From contig NZ_JAJVCN010000001.1 in assembly GCF_021390435.2 (NCBI RefSeq), forward strand, positions 3,224,001 through 3,288,000: a DNA stretch of 64,000 bases, given 5' to 3'. The position numbers and the translations under genes are program-made. Shown here one piece after another: positions 51,040 to 60,027 of the stretch. This DNA is from Kibdelosporangium philippinense (lineage in GTDB: Bacteria > Actinomycetota > Actinomycetes > Mycobacteriales > Pseudonocardiaceae). Positions within the stretch are counted from its first letter, which is position 1. Each line of letters begins with the position of its first letter. Below the pieces are notes generated by a model. It saw nothing but the letters and a program-made list of their open reading frames with translations. It ran no database searches and was not told where the DNA came from.

Positions 51040-51734
51040 GCGGCGTCGTGGAACACCAGGCCGAGCGTGTGCCGGATCCCGGAGCGAACAACGCTCACCC
51101 CATGCCGCACGGGTGATGCCGACCAGCCACGGGCAGAGCGCACCGGACGGTCCCGAGTGGTGAAGATCAAGCCGTGCCCCTGCGGCAAAAGTGTTGCCAT
51201 GCCACGAGATTGCGCACGCGGGCGCTGCTCGACGAGCATGAACTCCCCGCCGGAATGATCGACCCCAGGCACGTTCAACCCGATCACCACCTGAAGCGGG
51301 AACACCAAGTCACCATACAGATCCCGATGCAGCGCGTTCCAGTCGCCTTGCTTGTACCGCAACAGGATTGGCGTGGGTTTCACCTGCCCCGCACGGTGGC
51401 ACATGTCGAGCCACGCGTCCAAAGTGTCCGGCCACGGCGCTGGTTGGCCGAGCTTCGCGGCCCAGTCACGGGCGATCGGCAGCAGGTGTGGGTAGAAAGC
51501 CTGCCGCAGCTCGGAAACCACTGAAGGGAAAGGCGAGGAGAAGTACCGGTACTGACCGGAGCCAAACCGGTAACGCGCCATGTCGATGGTTGAGCGGAAC
51601 CGGGAGACATCGTCGTACAGCGCCGCGATCTTCCCGCATTCCGACGCCGTGAGGATCTGGGGCGTCAGCGCGCACCCGTAGGTGTTCACCTCGTCGACGA
51701 GGACAGTCCAGTCAGCTGAAGACACAGATCTCAT
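51036..51734 (-). CDS. 2OG-Fe(II) oxygenase family protein
   Basis: 232 residues. The iron ligands are visible: His and Asp in NALHRDLYGDLVFPLQ (near residue 137) and the distal His in RSGIRHTLGLVFHDAA. An Arg near it would bind 2-oxoglutarate. The layout matches the family of standalone 2OG-Fe(II) oxygenases often annotated as prolyl-hydroxylase-like. The substrate is unknown. The stop overlaps the convergent MarR gene by 4 bp. It lies directly upstream of kal on the minus strand, but its 3' end faces away from that cluster. Confidence 0.83.
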   Translation of the reverse strand: MRSVSSADWTVLVDEVNTYGCALTPQILTASECGKIAALYDDVSRFRSTIDMARYRFGSGQYRYFSSPFPSVVSELRQAFYPHLLPIARDWAAKLGQPAPWPDTLDAWLDMCHRAGQVKPTPILLRYKQGDWNALHRDLYGDLVFPLQVVIGLNVPGVDHSGGEFMLVEQRPRAQSRGMATLLPQGHGLIFTTRDRPVRSARGWSASPVRHGVSVVRSGIRHTLGLVFHDAA

Positions 51735-51776
51735 GTCTCCAGCTTGTGCCGGAACCCGCGAACAAGCTGGCGGCTT

Positions 51777-52175
51777 TCAGACGGCACTCTGTGGCACCAC
51801 CACGGTTCCCTGTGCACGCGTGACCGGGATCGGCGGGTCCAGCACGTCTGCGGCGGACGGTCCACGGTCGGGGTTCGCGCGGCAGACGACGCGTGCCTCG
51901 AACGCGATCTCCCGGGACCGGTTGCCGACCCGGATGATGGTTCCGGTCGCCTCGATCACGTCACCTGCCTGGATCGGCGCCAGGAACTCCACGATCGAGT
52001 AGCCCGCGAACAGACCTTCATCGCCATCCGTCCAGATCATCATCTCGGTCGCCACGTCGCCGAACATGCCAAGCCCGTAGGCTCCGTCGACCAAGTTGCC
52101 GCCGTAATGGGCGTGCGAGTGCGGCACGTATCGCCGCTGAGTCACGGTGAATCCCTCGACCAACGCCCCGCTCAA
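51777..52175 (-). CDS. kal: 3-aminobutyryl-CoA ammonia-lyase
   Basis: 132 residues, hotdog fold. The diagnostic stretch [20 protein letters not shown] and [15 protein letters not shown] match Kal of lysine fermenters, which removes ammonia from 3-aminobutyryl-CoA to give crotonyl-CoA. The start is TTG 52175, overlapping the kamE stop (TTGA); the overlap and preserved N-terminus support it. It is the last gene of the minus-strand lysine operon. Confidence 0.87.
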   Translation of the reverse strand: MSGALVEGFTVTQRRYVPHSHAHYGGNLVDGAYGLGMFGDVATEMMIWTDGDEGLFAGYSIVEFLAPIQAGDVIEATGTIIRVGNRSREIAFEARVVCRANPDRGPSAADVLDPPIPVTRAQGTVVVPQSAV

Positions 52176-52915
52176 ACTCCGGCTCCTGTCTTGTGTCCCA
52201 ACGCATGAACTAGAAAACTCGCGACTTCACCGGGAGTGGTACCACGGCCGAAGACACGGTCGACACCAAGTTCCCCAGCCATCAGCGGATCAAACCGGGG
52301 CCCGCCCGCGATCAACAGCGGCCGCTTCTGCCCCATCGCTTCACGGAACGCGGCCGACATCTCCTGCGTGTTGTGGATGTGCGCGTCGCGTTGCGTGACC
52401 ACTTGGGACACCAGCACCGCGTCGGCTTTCTCCGCGCGAGAGCGTTTGACCAGTTCAGGTACGGAAACTTGGGCGCCGAGGTTGATTACGCGCAGTTCGC
52501 GGTAGTACTCGAGGCCCTTCTCCCCCGCGAAGCCTTTGATGTTCAGGATCGCGTCGATGCCGACCGTGTGGGCGTCCGTGCCGATGCAGCCGCCGACCAC
52601 GACCATCTTGCGGCGCAGGCTTTTCTTGACCGTCGAGTTCACTTCGGACGGTGAGAGCAGCGGGTATTCCTTTTCCACCACACGGATTTCGTCCATGTCC
52701 ACAATGTGCTTGACCGAGCCGTATACCACGAAGAACGTGAAGTCCGGGCCGATCGGCTTGGAGTGCACGACCATCGCCGGGTCCATGCCCATCTTGTTCG
52801 CCAGCTGCAACGCGGCGCCGTCGGCGCGTGGGCCGTGCGGTACCGGCAGGGTGAACGATGTCTGGATCATGCCGTCGCCGGTGGTGTCGCCGTAGGGCCT
52901 GATGTGGCGTTTCAT
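52172..52915 (-). CDS. kamE: D-lysine/beta-lysine 5,6-aminomutase beta subunit
   Basis: 247 residues, B12-binding. The cobalamin motif is [17 protein letters not shown], with the cobalt-ligand His at residue 116 and the PLP-binding Lys at 127. The 11-residue spacing equals that of the clostridial enzyme (His133/Lys144). With KamD it moves the terminal amino group of beta-lysine from C6 to C5, giving 3,5-diaminohexanoate. 4-bp overlaps join it to kamD and kal. Confidence 0.94.
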   Translation of the reverse strand: MKRHIRPYGDTTGDGMIQTSFTLPVPHGPRADGAALQLANKMGMDPAMVVHSKPIGPDFTFFVVYGSVKHIVDMDEIRVVEKEYPLLSPSEVNSTVKKSLRRKMVVVGGCIGTDAHTVGIDAILNIKGFAGEKGLEYYRELRVINLGAQVSVPELVKRSRAEKADAVLVSQVVTQRDAHIHNTQEMSAAFREAMGQKRPLLIAGGPRFDPLMAGELGVDRVFGRGTTPGEVASFLVHALGHKTGAGV

Positions 52916-54486
52916 GCTGAGCCCTCCTCCAACAAGTCGCTGGCCGGGTTGCGGTAGCCGTCGGTTTTCTCGATCACGCCGTCGGCGCCTTTTCCGCCGG
53001 TGGGTGGGCGTTTCATCAGGCCGAATGTGCCGTCGGCGATCGCGTTGAGCAGGCCGTCGGCCACGATCCGGTCAAGCAGGTCGACGGCCTCACCAAGCAC
53101 TTGGTGGGCTCGTTTGACGATCAGGCCGTCCGGCGCGGGCCGGAAGTCCTCACGCAGGCTTCCTGCCGCGTTCAGCACGTACCGCACGTTGGCCAACGCG
53201 AGATCGCGGTCGGAAAGGAACGGTGTGACAACGGCTTCCGTCATCATTCCGACGAGCAAAATGGACTGTCCGGTCAGGACACCGGCGAGGTTGAAGAACC
53301 CGTCGAGCAAGTGCCCGTTGAACACGTCGCCGGTCATATGCTTGGTTGGTGGCATCCACTTCAGCGGCGCGTCCGGGAACAGTTCCCGTGCAAGCAAAGC
53401 ATGTGCGAGCTCTAGCCGGAAGGAATCTGGGATCGACGGGTTGATCTCGAACGCGTGCCCCAAACCGAGCAGCGAGTCAGGCAGTCCCGCTTCGTGCGCG
53501 AAGTGCTCGTTCAGCAGCTGTGACACGGTGACCGTATGCGCGGCGTCCACCGCGTCGGCGGTGGTGAGGTAGTTGTCCTCGCCGGTGTTGATGATGATTC
53601 CGGCGCGGGCGTGTACCTGGCGGGAGAACCGTTGATCCACAAAGGTCCGGATCGGGTTGATGTCACGGAACAGGATGCCGTACATCGAGTCGTTGAGCAT
53701 CATGTCCAGCCGCTGCAATCCGCCCAGCACAGCGATTTCGGGCATACACAGCCCGGAGGCGTAGTTGGTCAGCCGGATGTATCGACCGACCTCTTTGGAC
53801 ACGTCATCCAACGCTGCCCGCATGATCCGGAAGTTCTCCTGGGTCGCGTATGTGCCCGCGAACCCGTGATGAGTGGCACCTTCCGGCACGTAGTCCAAAA
53901 GCGACTGTCCAGTTGAGCGGATCACGGCGATGATGTCCGCGCCCGCTCGTGCCGCGTTCCCGGCCTGCACAACGTCTTCGTCGATGTCCCCAGTTGCCAC
54001 GATCAGGTAGATCCACGGACGCTGCGCGGGATCACCGAACTTCGCGATCAGCTTGTCGCGCTGGGCACGGTTGCGGTCAACCGTCCGCATCCCCTTCCCG
54101 ACCGCAGTGCGAGCCAGTTTGTAGGCACGTTCCGCGTCCCGGCCAGTAGGCACCTTGTACTGGATCTGTCCGGCCGCGGTCGCCTCGGCCAGTTCGGTCA
54201 AGGACGCGAGATCGTGTTCCCGCAACGCATGGAAAGCGGGCAGGACGGAACCCTGTTCCAGTCCACAGTGGTCACGGATGGTGTCCACGACCCGGTTGAC
54301 CCACGGCACATCACCGGCGCGGTGAGCGGTGTCCGCGCCGGTGATGCCCGCGAGGCGGAGGGTCGCGCGTTCGACGGCGACCGTCGTATGCGCTTTGGCC
54401 AGCGCGATCACTGGTTCGCTCGCCCTGGCCGCGAGCTGCCGAGCCTTGGCCACGACGCTGGGGTCGAGGTTCAGCAGATCACCCAT
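52912..54486 (-). CDS. kamD: D-lysine/beta-lysine 5,6-aminomutase alpha subunit
   Basis: 524 residues, typical length for the alpha subunit. A TIM-barrel domain binds adenosylcobalamin/PLP with the beta subunit. Recognisable segments include AARAGADIIAVIRSTGQSLLDYVPEGATHHG and FSRQVHARAGIIINTGEDNYLTTADA. It is a cytosolic complex with KamE. The start is 4 bp after the amidohydrolase stop. Confidence 0.94.
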   Translation of the reverse strand: MGDLLNLDPSVVAKARQLAARASEPVIALAKAHTTVAVERATLRLAGITGADTAHRAGDVPWVNRVVDTIRDHCGLEQGSVLPAFHALREHDLASLTELAEATAAGQIQYKVPTGRDAERAYKLARTAVGKGMRTVDRNRAQRDKLIAKFGDPAQRPWIYLIVATGDIDEDVVQAGNAARAGADIIAVIRSTGQSLLDYVPEGATHHGFAGTYATQENFRIMRAALDDVSKEVGRYIRLTNYASGLCMPEIAVLGGLQRLDMMLNDSMYGILFRDINPIRTFVDQRFSRQVHARAGIIINTGEDNYLTTADAVDAAHTVTVSQLLNEHFAHEAGLPDSLLGLGHAFEINPSIPDSFRLELAHALLARELFPDAPLKWMPPTKHMTGDVFNGHLLDGFFNLAGVLTGQSILLVGMMTEAVVTPFLSDRDLALANVRYVLNAAGSLREDFRPAPDGLIVKRAHQVLGEAVDLLDRIVADGLLNAIADGTFGLMKRPPTGGKGADGVIEKTDGYRNPASDLLEEGSA

Positions 54487-54490
54487 CCGC

Positions 54491-56065
54491 TCATCCTTCC
54501 TGGTAGATCGTCTTTCCGCGCAACACAGTCCGAATGCACCGAGGCAGCTTCACGCCCGGCTCAAGCGAAGGCAAGCCCGGCACGCCGGAGCGTGGATCCA
54601 TCGACCAGCGCTGGACCCGGCTGTCGCTGCCCGCGACCACAAGATCACCGGTCTCCCACACCGCATAAGTCGCCGGAGCGCCCGGCTGAAGCGTCCCAGT
54701 GACGCCGTCGTCCACGCCCGCCGCACGCCAGCCGCCCCGCGTGTGCGCGGTAAACGCGGCCCGCGCCGAAACCCCATGACCAGAGGTTTTGTGATGTACG
54801 GCAGCCTGCACGGAACGCCACGGGTCCACGGGCGTGACCGGCGAGTCAGATCCGAACGCCAGCACAACCCCGGCGCGCGCGAGCGCCGAGAACGGGTTCA
54901 GTGACGTGCCCCGCTCCCCCAGACGCTGCACGTACATCCCGTCCGGGCCGCCCCACGCGGCGTCGAACTGCGGCTGCATCGACGCGATGATGCCCCACGA
55001 AGCCAATTGCTCGGCCTGCTCCGCTGTGACCATCTCGACGTGTTCCAGCCGGTGCCGGGCCGCCGCGAGGGCATCGCGACCAACGGACTCCTGCGCCTTG
55101 GCGAAGCCGTCGACGACCGCTGACACCGCGGCGTCGCCGATCACGTGAAATCCGGCTTGGATCGAGGCATTCGTGCACGCGATGAGGTGCTCGGCGATCT
55201 CGCCCGCGTCCAAGTAGCGCGCTCCGCTAGTTGGCGCGTCGGCGTAGGGCTCGTGCAGCGCCGCGGTTCGTGAGCCGATGGCGCCGTCTACGAACAGGTC
55301 ACCGGCCAGTCCCTGCAGGCCCAGTTCCGCGGCGAGTTCGAACGCGCCGATCTCGCCCCAGTAGCCCACGACATCAGGCAGCGTCTCCGCGCGCCCCAAC
55401 TCGAGGACCTCGGCCAGGTCTTGCTTGCTGGAGATGTCCGGGCCCGCGCACTCGTGCACGCTGGCAACCCCGCGCGAGGCCGCGTGCTGCAGGAACGCCA
55501 GCTTGGCCGCGTGGCGCTGGTCAGCTGACAACTGGCGAAGAGCAACGCGCCGGACGCGGTGGTGAGCGTCGCGAGACAACGGCCCGACCCGGTCCCATCC
55601 ATCCGCTCCCTCGGCGTCCGGGGCGTGCTCCACCGTGGCTGACGACACGAGCGCCGAGTGCACGTCGATACGCGACAGGTACACCGGGCGCCCGCCCGTC
55701 GCCTCGTCTATTTCCGCGCGCGTTGGCGGCCTGCGCTCTGGCCACGCGGTTTCGTCCCATCCATGGCCCCAGATGGTGGCGCCGTCAGTTTTCCGCAGCG
55801 TGTCGAGCAGCTCAGTCAACGAGCGGCACCCGGTCAGGTCCAAGCCCGTGAGCAGCAATCCTGACGCGGTGGCGTGCACGTGCGGGTCGACGAACGCGGG
55901 CGCGACGAAGGCTCCGTCCAGCTGGACGGTCTCCGCGTCCGGGTACAGCGCTTTCGCCGGGCCGTCCTGGCCGATCCACACCACTGTGCCGTCTTCGACC
56001 GCCATCGCGGTCGCGTCCGGCGCTCCCATGGCGTGGATCCGTCCGCCCAGCAACAACATCCTCAT
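54491..56065 (-). CDS. Amidohydrolase family protein (Amidohydro_3, YtcJ-like)
   Basis: 524 residues from ATG 56065, which overlaps the kdd stop by 4 bp. The metal site HxH is in FVDPHVHATAS (near residue 65). Further conserved segments are DGAIGSRTAAL, FHVIGDAAVSAVVDGF, HRLEHVEMV and AFGSDSPVTP (metal Asp). Members hydrolyse N-acyl amino acids, ureas or cyclic amides. Its place inside a lysine operon is unusual: it may release lysine or beta-lysine from an acylated or lactam form, which is inference only. Confidence 0.88.
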   Translation of the reverse strand: MRMLLLGGRIHAMGAPDATAMAVEDGTVVWIGQDGPAKALYPDAETVQLDGAFVAPAFVDPHVHATASGLLLTGLDLTGCRSLTELLDTLRKTDGATIWGHGWDETAWPERRPPTRAEIDEATGGRPVYLSRIDVHSALVSSATVEHAPDAEGADGWDRVGPLSRDAHHRVRRVALRQLSADQRHAAKLAFLQHAASRGVASVHECAGPDISSKQDLAEVLELGRAETLPDVVGYWGEIGAFELAAELGLQGLAGDLFVDGAIGSRTAALHEPYADAPTSGARYLDAGEIAEHLIACTNASIQAGFHVIGDAAVSAVVDGFAKAQESVGRDALAAARHRLEHVEMVTAEQAEQLASWGIIASMQPQFDAAWGGPDGMYVQRLGERGTSLNPFSALARAGVVLAFGSDSPVTPVDPWRSVQAAVHHKTSGHGVSARAAFTAHTRGGWRAAGVDDGVTGTLQPGAPATYAVWETGDLVVAGSDSRVQRWSMDPRSGVPGLPSLEPGVKLPRCIRTVLRGKTIYQEG

Positions 56066-57078
56066 GCCCCGGAAGTCTGCCGTTCGCGGGCTTCGAACAA
56101 CTGGCGGACCCCGGGTTCGGAGCGCAGCAGGTCGAGGGCGAACTCGGCGTGACCAGGCACGTACCCGTTGCCGATGATCATCTCGACGTCCGCGGCCAGT
56201 CCTTCGGCGCCCAACGCGGCCGCGGAGAACGACGTGGCCATCGAGAAGAACACGATGGTTCCGCCGTCCGCCGTTGCCAAGACGGCGCCGTGTTCGCATC
56301 CGGGCACGTCGACGCACACGATCGTGACGTCCACCTGGTCGCCGACCCCCTCGGCGACGGCGACCGGATTGCGCGCGTCCGCGACCACGACGGAGTCGGC
56401 CAAGCCGACCTCCCGCACCGACTTGGCCTCCCTCTCTGTGGGCACCAGTGCGACGAGCCTGCTGGCGCCCGCCCGGCGCGCCGCCGCGAGCGACAACGAG
56501 CCGGACTTCCCTCCCCCGCCGAGTACCAGCACCGACGGCTTCCCGTAGCGCCGGACCACGCGATCAGTCAACGCGGGCGCACCACACACATCCAACACAG
56601 AAAGCGCCAGCCGGTCGGGCATGTCGTCAGGCAGAACAGCCACGATTGACCTGCCGAACAGGATCGCCGTTGCCTCGCACGGCACCTGCTCGCTCGTTCC
56701 GTCCCATTTCACCAGGTCATCGGTGATACGCAGGGGTGTCAGCGTCAACGAGACGAGCGTGGCGATCCGGTCGCCCGGTTTGAGCCCCAGCGGCGACTCC
56801 GGGCCGACCGCGCGGACCGTGCCCAGCAACATGCCACCCGATCCAGTGACCGGGTTATGCATTTTCCCGCGTGCCCGGACGATCTCCAGGACGGCCGTAC
56901 GGATTCCGTCGCCGTACTGCTCCCTGAGCTGGCGAAAGGACGCCGCGTCCAGGTTGAGGCATTCGACGTCGACAACTACCTCGTCCGGCCCAGGTTGCGG
57001 GCTCGCGTCCAGCCGTTGTGCCTGCTGCGGAAGCACGCCGACGGGCTCGGCCACCCGGTGCAGACCGTACGAGGACAT
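56062..57078 (-). CDS. kdd: L-erythro-3,5-diaminohexanoate dehydrogenase
   Basis: 338 residues, MDR-like fold. A nucleotide-binding loop VLVLGGGGKSGSLSLAAA (near residue 188) and the C-terminal segment ADVEMIIGNGYVPGHAEFAL, a hallmark of Kdd, are present. It oxidatively deaminates 3,5-diaminohexanoate to 5-amino-3-oxohexanoate with NAD(P)+. It is the first gene of the minus-strand operon kdd-amidohydrolase-kamD-kamE-kal, divergent from kamA across an 80-bp palindromic control region. Confidence 0.93.
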   Translation of the reverse strand: MSSYGLHRVAEPVGVLPQQAQRLDASPQPGPDEVVVDVECLNLDAASFRQLREQYGDGIRTAVLEIVRARGKMHNPVTGSGGMLLGTVRAVGPESPLGLKPGDRIATLVSLTLTPLRITDDLVKWDGTSEQVPCEATAILFGRSIVAVLPDDMPDRLALSVLDVCGAPALTDRVVRRYGKPSVLVLGGGGKSGSLSLAAARRAGASRLVALVPTEREAKSVREVGLADSVVVADARNPVAVAEGVGDQVDVTIVCVDVPGCEHGAVLATADGGTIVFFSMATSFSAAALGAEGLAADVEMIIGNGYVPGHAEFALDLLRSEPGVRQLFEARERQTSGA

Positions 57079-57091
57079 CCACGCACCTCCG

Positions 57092-57139
57092 AAAGATTTA
57101 CGTTGTACTGTCGTTCTGACAGTATATCTTTACGCAACG
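57092..57139. promoter_or_regulatory. Nested palindromes between kdd and kamA
   Basis: Core TACTGTC-gttct-GACAGTA (57106-57124), enclosed by AAAGAT (57092-57097) and ATCTTT (57126-57131), plus CGTTG/CAACG arms (57101-57105, 57135-57139). TTTACG also occurs twice. It occupies most of the 80-bp divergent gap, so one regulator probably controls both lysine transcripts. No regulator gene lies in the cluster. Confidence 0.7.
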
Positions 57140-57158
57140 TTGACGGCGAGGAGGAGAT

Positions 57159-58547
57159 ATGACTGCAGCAACCACGGTGACCGCAGCTATCCAGGCCACT
57201 GATGAGCAGCCCTACTCCTACACGCGGCATGAGCTGGTCGAGCCCGATTGGCGGCGCTTCCCAGGCTGGCGGGACGTGACCGAGGCGCAGTGGCGTGACG
57301 CCCAATGGCAGCGTGTGCACTGCCTGCGCAACATCAAGCAGCTGCGGGCGTTGCTCGGCGACTTGCTCGAGGAGCGGTTCTACGATGACCTCGCCGCCGA
57401 CCAGCAGCATCTGGCGACCATGTCGATGTTGCTGCCGCCGCAGATGCTCAACACGATGGCGCCGGACGCGGGCGACGATCCGGTGAAGTTCACCGAGGCC
57501 TTCTACGCCGACCCGATCCGCCGCTACATGCTGCCGGTACGCAGCGACCGTGACCCGCGCTGGCCGAACCACCCGTACTCGTCACGGGATTCCTTGCACG
57601 AAGCGGAAATGTGGGCCGTGGAAGGCCTGACGCACCGCTACCCCACCAAGGTCCTCGCCGAGATGATCTCGACGTGCCCGCAGTACTGCGGGCACTGCAC
57701 GCGCATGGACCTGGTCGGCAACTCGACTGCGCAGGTGGACAAGCACAAGCTGGCGCTCAAGCCGGTTGACCGCCAGGACCTGATGATCGACTACCTGAAG
57801 AAGACCCCGGGTGTGCGGGATGTCGTGGTGTCCGGCGGTGACGTGGCGAACGTGCCGTGGCCGCAGCTGGAATCGTTCCTGATGCGGCTGATGGACATCG
57901 ACACCGTGCGCGATATCCGCTTGGCTACCAAGGCGTTGGCCGGTCTGCCACAGCACTGGATCCAGCCGAAGGTCGTCGAAGGCCTTGAGCGCGTTGCCCG
58001 CACGGCGCATCGCCGGGGCGTGAACCTCGCTATTCACACGCACGTCAACCATGTTCAGTCGGTGACGCCGCTCGTGGCCGAGGCCGCGCGGACGGCGCTT
58101 GAGGTGGGCGTGCGCGATGTGCGTAACCAAGGTGTGCTGATGCGTGGCGTGAACGCGACCCCGGCCGACTTGCTGGACCTTTGCTTTGCGCTGCAAGGGG
58201 AAGCGAACATCCTGCCGTACTACTTCTACATGTGCGACATGATCCCGAACGCCGAGCACTGGCGGGTGGCGGTGTGGGAGGCGCAGGAGCTGCAGCACGC
58301 GATCATGGGCTACCTGCCCGGTTACGCGACGCCGCGCATCGTCTGCGACGTGCCGTACGTCGGCAAGCGCTGGGTGCACCAGTTGCACGAATATGATCGT
58401 GAGCGCGGTATTTCATATTGGACAAAGAACTACCGGACCGGAATCGAACACCACGACCCGGACGCGTTGACCCGGCAATACCCGTACTACGACCCGATCG
58501 GAACATTGCCGGACGCCGGCCAGGAATGGTGGTCCCGCCAGTCCTGA
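57159..58547 (+). CDS. kamA: Lysine 2,3-aminomutase
   Basis: 462 residues. Radical-SAM cysteines lie in CPQYCGHC (residues 173, 177 and 180), preceded by THRYPTKVLAEMISTCP. VVSGGDVANVPWPQLESFL is the conserved SAM/PLP region, and NLAIHTHVNHVQSVTPLVAEA follows. It converts L-lysine to beta-lysine using a 4Fe-4S cluster, SAM and PLP. ATG 57159 has GAGGAGGAG upstream. The length matches true lysine aminomutases, not the shorter EF-P-modifying EpmB. The CTCGTGAG palindrome follows the stop. Confidence 0.93.
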   Translation: MTAATTVTAAIQATDEQPYSYTRHELVEPDWRRFPGWRDVTEAQWRDAQWQRVHCLRNIKQLRALLGDLLEERFYDDLAADQQHLATMSMLLPPQMLNTMAPDAGDDPVKFTEAFYADPIRRYMLPVRSDRDPRWPNHPYSSRDSLHEAEMWAVEGLTHRYPTKVLAEMISTCPQYCGHCTRMDLVGNSTAQVDKHKLALKPVDRQDLMIDYLKKTPGVRDVVVSGGDVANVPWPQLESFLMRLMDIDTVRDIRLATKALAGLPQHWIQPKVVEGLERVARTAHRRGVNLAIHTHVNHVQSVTPLVAEAARTALEVGVRDVRNQGVLMRGVNATPADLLDLCFALQGEANILPYYFYMCDMIPNAEHWRVAVWEAQELQHAIMGYLPGYATPRIVCDVPYVGKRWVHQLHEYDRERGISYWTKNYRTGIEHHDPDALTRQYPYYDPIGTLPDAGQEWWSRQS

Positions 58548-58552
58548 AAGAC

Positions 58553-58598
58553 CTCGTGAGTGGTTAGCCGTGTTCTAACACGACTAACCACTCACGAG
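58553..58598. terminator. CTCGTGAG-type palindrome, copy 2 (terminator-like)
   Basis: 22-bp arms with a single G.T mismatch around a 2-nt loop, starting 5 bp after the kamA stop and ending 4 bp before the stop of the convergent protease gene. It can act on both strands. Confidence 0.72.
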
Positions 58599-58602
58599 TG
58601 TT

Positions 58603-59748
58603 TTACGGGCCGGTGTAAAGCAGGCGGTTCGGTGAGCCTGCGCCCGGGTTATTCACAATTCCGGGAGTCGCTTTGCTGACCAGTGCCGACGAAACCTGCG
58701 CGGGTGTGGCCGTGGTGTTCGTCGACAGGAACAGCGCGGCCGCACCCGCGGCGTGTGGCGAGGCGAAGGACGTGCCGTTGCCGGTGTAGGTGGCCGTGTC
58801 GCTGGTCGCCCAGGACGAAGTAATGGCCGAACCCGGCGCGAACAGGTCGAGCGCGGCCCCATAGTTGGAGTAGGACGCGCGGGTGTCCGTACGGTCCGTC
58901 GCGCCGACCGTGATCGCCTCACGGACACGCGCCGGGGAGAACGAATCCGCGTTGGTGTTCGAGTTACCGGCGGCAACAACCCAGGTCACGCCAGACGCGA
59001 CCGAACGTCGCACGGCGTCGTCCAAGGTCGCCGAGACGCCACCGCCGAGGCTGGCGTTGGCGACCGCGGGCTTGCGTGCGTTCTGTGTGATCCAGTTGAC
59101 GCCCGCGATGACACCGGCCGTCGTGCCGCTGCCCTGGTTGTTCAACACGCGGACTGGGTAAACCGACGCTCCCTTGGCAACGCCGTACTGCGAGCCCGCG
59201 ATCGTGCCCGCGACGTGCGTGCCGTGTCCATGACCGTCGTTGGCGTCGGTGTCGTTGTCCACGAAGTCGTAGCCCTGACGAACGCGACCACCGAACGTCT
59301 GGTGCGTCGTGCGTACACCGGTGTCGAGGACGTACACGTTCACGTTGGCGGCCGTGGTCGCGTAGGTGTAGCTGTTGTTGAGGGGCAGTTGCCGCTGGTC
59401 AACGCGGTCCAGGCCCCATGACGGCGGGTTGGGCTGGGTCGCGGTGATGCTGACGGTCTTGTTCTGCTCGACGTACTCCACGTTCTTGTCCGCGGCCAGT
59501 CGCTTGGCCTGCCGTTCGCTGGCGTGGACCTCGACGCCGTTGACCGCCTCGAACGTGTAGCCAAGGGCGCCGACCTTCCCTGCAAGGTCGGCGGCCTTGG
59601 CACCCTTCTTCAGAATGACGATGTAGCTGTCGTGAACAGCGCCTTCCGCGCCCGCGCCGACAATGTTTCCCTCGGCTGCTTGAGCGGGCGCGGCAATCGC
59701 GGCCAGCACCGCGATACCGGCGACGGAAATCCCTAAGACTTTGCGCAC
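58603..59748 (-). CDS. Secreted subtilisin-like serine protease (S8, proteinase K type)
   Basis: 381 residues from GTG 59748. A signal peptide (VLGISVAGIAVLAAIAAPAQA) is followed by an I9 inhibitor propeptide (SYIVILKKGAKAADLAGKVG to EYVEQNKTV, about 40-105) and the catalytic domain with Asp in VYVLDTGVR, His in GHGTHVAGT and Ser in GNGTSFASPHAAG. VVAAGNSNTNAD holds the oxyanion Asn. It is an extracellular protease, complete and with no extra C-terminal domain. Confidence 0.95.
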   Translation of the reverse strand: MRKVLGISVAGIAVLAAIAAPAQAAEGNIVGAGAEGAVHDSYIVILKKGAKAADLAGKVGALGYTFEAVNGVEVHASERQAKRLAADKNVEYVEQNKTVSITATQPNPPSWGLDRVDQRQLPLNNSYTYATTAANVNVYVLDTGVRTTHQTFGGRVRQGYDFVDNDTDANDGHGHGTHVAGTIAGSQYGVAKGASVYPVRVLNNQGSGTTAGVIAGVNWITQNARKPAVANASLGGGVSATLDDAVRRSVASGVTWVVAAGNSNTNADSFSPARVREAITVGATDRTDTRASYSNYGAALDLFAPGSAITSSWATSDTATYTGNGTSFASPHAAGAAALFLSTNTTATPAQVSSALVSKATPGIVNNPGAGSPNRLLYTGP

Positions 59749-59981
59749 TTTCTATTCTCCCTCGCTGCCGGGCCTCCTTGGGTGGGCCCGCTATTGAAGT
59801 TAAGTGCGTGCGCAGCGGGGTTCCAGACCGTCTCATTTACAGACAATCGGGTTATTGCCAGTGTTTTACTTGTTAACCGCAGGTTTCCGGATACTGTTGG
59901 GCACGAGCGGACTGCGGCGGGCGTGGGACAACTACGACGTCCGGCTGACTGGCATCGACTTCAGCCCGGCATGCCGCCGCA

Positions 59982-60027
59982 CTCGTGAGTGGTTACGCGT
60001 GTTCTAACCTGTCTAACCACTCACGAG
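59982..60027. terminator. CTCGTGAG-type palindrome, copy 3
   Basis: A 14-bp outer stem CTCGTGAGTGGTTA is perfect, the inner part is mismatched, and the loop is 2 nt. It contains the last codons and stop (LVSG, TAG) of the minus-strand hydrolase. The 233 bp to its left, up to the protease start, holds nothing recognisable beyond the protease promoter region. Confidence 0.65.

Noticed and set aside
57079..57158. Cobalamin riboswitch for the B12-dependent kam operon
   Set aside because: The gap between the divergent genes is only 80 bp, too short for the aptamer, and no B12-box-like sequence is visible.
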